From Flavobacteriaceae bacterium (GTDB taxonomy: Bacteria > Bacteroidota > Bacteroidia > Flavobacteriales > Flavobacteriaceae): a DNA stretch of 5,965 bases. A model generated the notes under the pieces. The model searched no databases and was not told the DNA's origin. It saw only the letters and a program-made list of their open reading frames with translations. Positions 5,302 to 5,965 of the stretch are shown piece after piece. The number at the start of each line of letters is the position of its first letter. Position 1 is the stretch's first letter. Where the stretch lies: contig JABAYZ010000264.1 of assembly GCA_018608735.1 (NCBI GenBank), forward strand, positions 1 to 5,965. The letters run 5' to 3'. Position numbers and translations under genes: made by a program.

Positions 5302-5965
5302 ATGAAAAACTATTACCTTTTGATTGTTTCGTTAATTACTTTCAACTTAACAATGGCACAAACAGATTTTTTCCCTGTATATGATGGAATTTTTGACGGT
5401 ACAGTGTACGCACAAACGTTTACGTTCCCTACAGGAGCACAGGCTTGGGCAGGATTTGCTAACAATAACACTAGTATTTATCCATTGTCTTATCCAAACG
5501 GAGGACAAGTATCATTTAAGGCTACAGTAGCTGTAGATGCAGAAGTTTACTTCAGATTTGAAGCAAACCCTTACCCAGATGTTGATCCAGCTATCGTTAC
5601 AGCTAACGTACTATTATTAGCATCTAATCCAGCTGAAACAGTTTACACAGTAGATATTCCTGCAGATGCTTCAAACACTTACAATTCTGCGCTAATGTAT
5701 GTTGTTACAAGAGATGTGGAAGTTTCAATGTTAGAAACTAAAATTACTCAAAATGCGAGTACTGCTAGTGTAGATGATTTAACTGCTAACTCAGTAAAAA
5801 TGTATCCTAATCCAGCTAAAGGCGTTGTAAACTTTACATCGGCTTCAAATGCAGATTTAGATGTAGCAGTGTATGATTTATTAGGAAAAGAGGTTTTACG
5901 TGCAAATGCGGTACAGTCTCAACTTAATATTTCGAGCTTAAACCCTGGAATGTATTTTGTAAATA
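5302..5965 (+). CDS. Small secreted beta-rich protein with T9SS sorting domain, partial (C-terminus beyond window edge)
   Basis: The first 221 residues are visible and the frame is still open at the right edge; only some 10-20 residues are likely missing, judging from the sorting domain of the neighbour. The signal peptide is MKNYYLLIVSLITFNLTMA, with cleavage before Gln20 likely. The body (about 20-150) is one beta-rich domain with FPTGAQAWAGFANNNTSIYP, a segment VYFRFEANPYPDVDP (82-96) and few charged helices. It has no Cys and no motif I can tie to an enzyme, so its function is unknown. The sorting domain starts at about 155; MYPNPAKG, VYDLLGKEV and SSLNPGMYFV match the neighbour's sorting domain at about 33 of 55 positions, while the bodies are unrelated to the eye. 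A repeated GCT/ACA/GTA/TTA codon preference may reflect high expression. It is likely an extracellular or surface binding or structural protein, co-regulated with the gene at 3498. Confidence 0.88.
   Translation, partial: MKNYYLLIVSLITFNLTMAQTDFFPVYDGIFDGTVYAQTFTFPTGAQAWAGFANNNTSIYPLSYPNGGQVSFKATVAVDAEVYFRFEANPYPDVDPAIVTANVLLLASNPAETVYTVDIPADASNTYNSALMYVVTRDVEVSMLETKITQNASTASVDDLTANSVKMYPNPAKGVVNFTSASNADLDVAVYDLLGKEVLRANAVQSQLNISSLNPGMYFVN

Noticed and set aside
1..5965. Insertion sequence, prophage, CRISPR array or tRNA
   Set aside because: No transposase or integrase frame, no terminal inverted or regularly spaced repeats, and no tRNA-like cloverleaf seen.

Overview
The window looks like a chromosomal segment of a marine-type member of the Bacteroidetes, most likely Flavobacteriaceae. 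The DNA is AT-rich and the starts follow A/T-rich leaders rather than Shine-Dalgarno sequences. Two secreted proteins carry the type IX secretion (T9SS) C-terminal sorting domain that is typical of this phylum. No mobile element, RNA gene or CRISPR array is visible.

Left half, minus strand (about 3151 down to base 1): a tightly packed operon of five genes. In transcription order these are an AhpD-like peroxidase-type protein, the radical SAM enzyme ArsS, an exported rhodanese-domain protein, a DUF2064/TIGR04282-type transferase, and a purine nucleoside phosphorylase cut by the window edge. Gaps are 3 and 4 bases, followed by two overlaps of exactly 8 bases that use the same ATGAATAA start/stop sequence. 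ArsS, the AhpD-like protein and the DUF2064 transferase form the recognised arsenosugar-biosynthesis set. ArsS is known to join a 5'-deoxyadenosyl group from SAM to dimethylated arsenic, and later steps must remove adenine and attach the ribosyl unit to an aglycone. The phosphorylase and the transferase are plausible candidates for those steps. The arsenite methyltransferase ArsM and the partner TIGR04283-type transferase are not in the window and may lie left of base 1.

Centre (3152-3497): a divergent AT-rich intergenic region that must hold the promoters of both the operon and the rightward gene.

Right half, plus strand: two secreted T9SS cargo proteins. The first (3498-4835) has a carbohydrate-binding-like N-terminal domain, a short Cys/Asp/Gly motif, a second beta-sandwich-like domain and a sorting domain. 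A strong intrinsic terminator follows it. After a 466-base gap comes a smaller secreted protein (from 5302, cut at the right edge) with a different beta-rich body but a closely similar sorting domain. No catalytic domain is seen in either; surface binding of polysaccharide or adhesion is the most reasonable guess.

The main non-coding signal is that the two secreted genes share upstream sequence blocks at matching positions. A 13-base identical element ends about 125-130 bases before each start codon. A TGTATATnnTTTGT promoter-like box follows at exactly the same spacing in both. This points to co-regulation through a common promoter and activator site, or to duplication of the upstream region.
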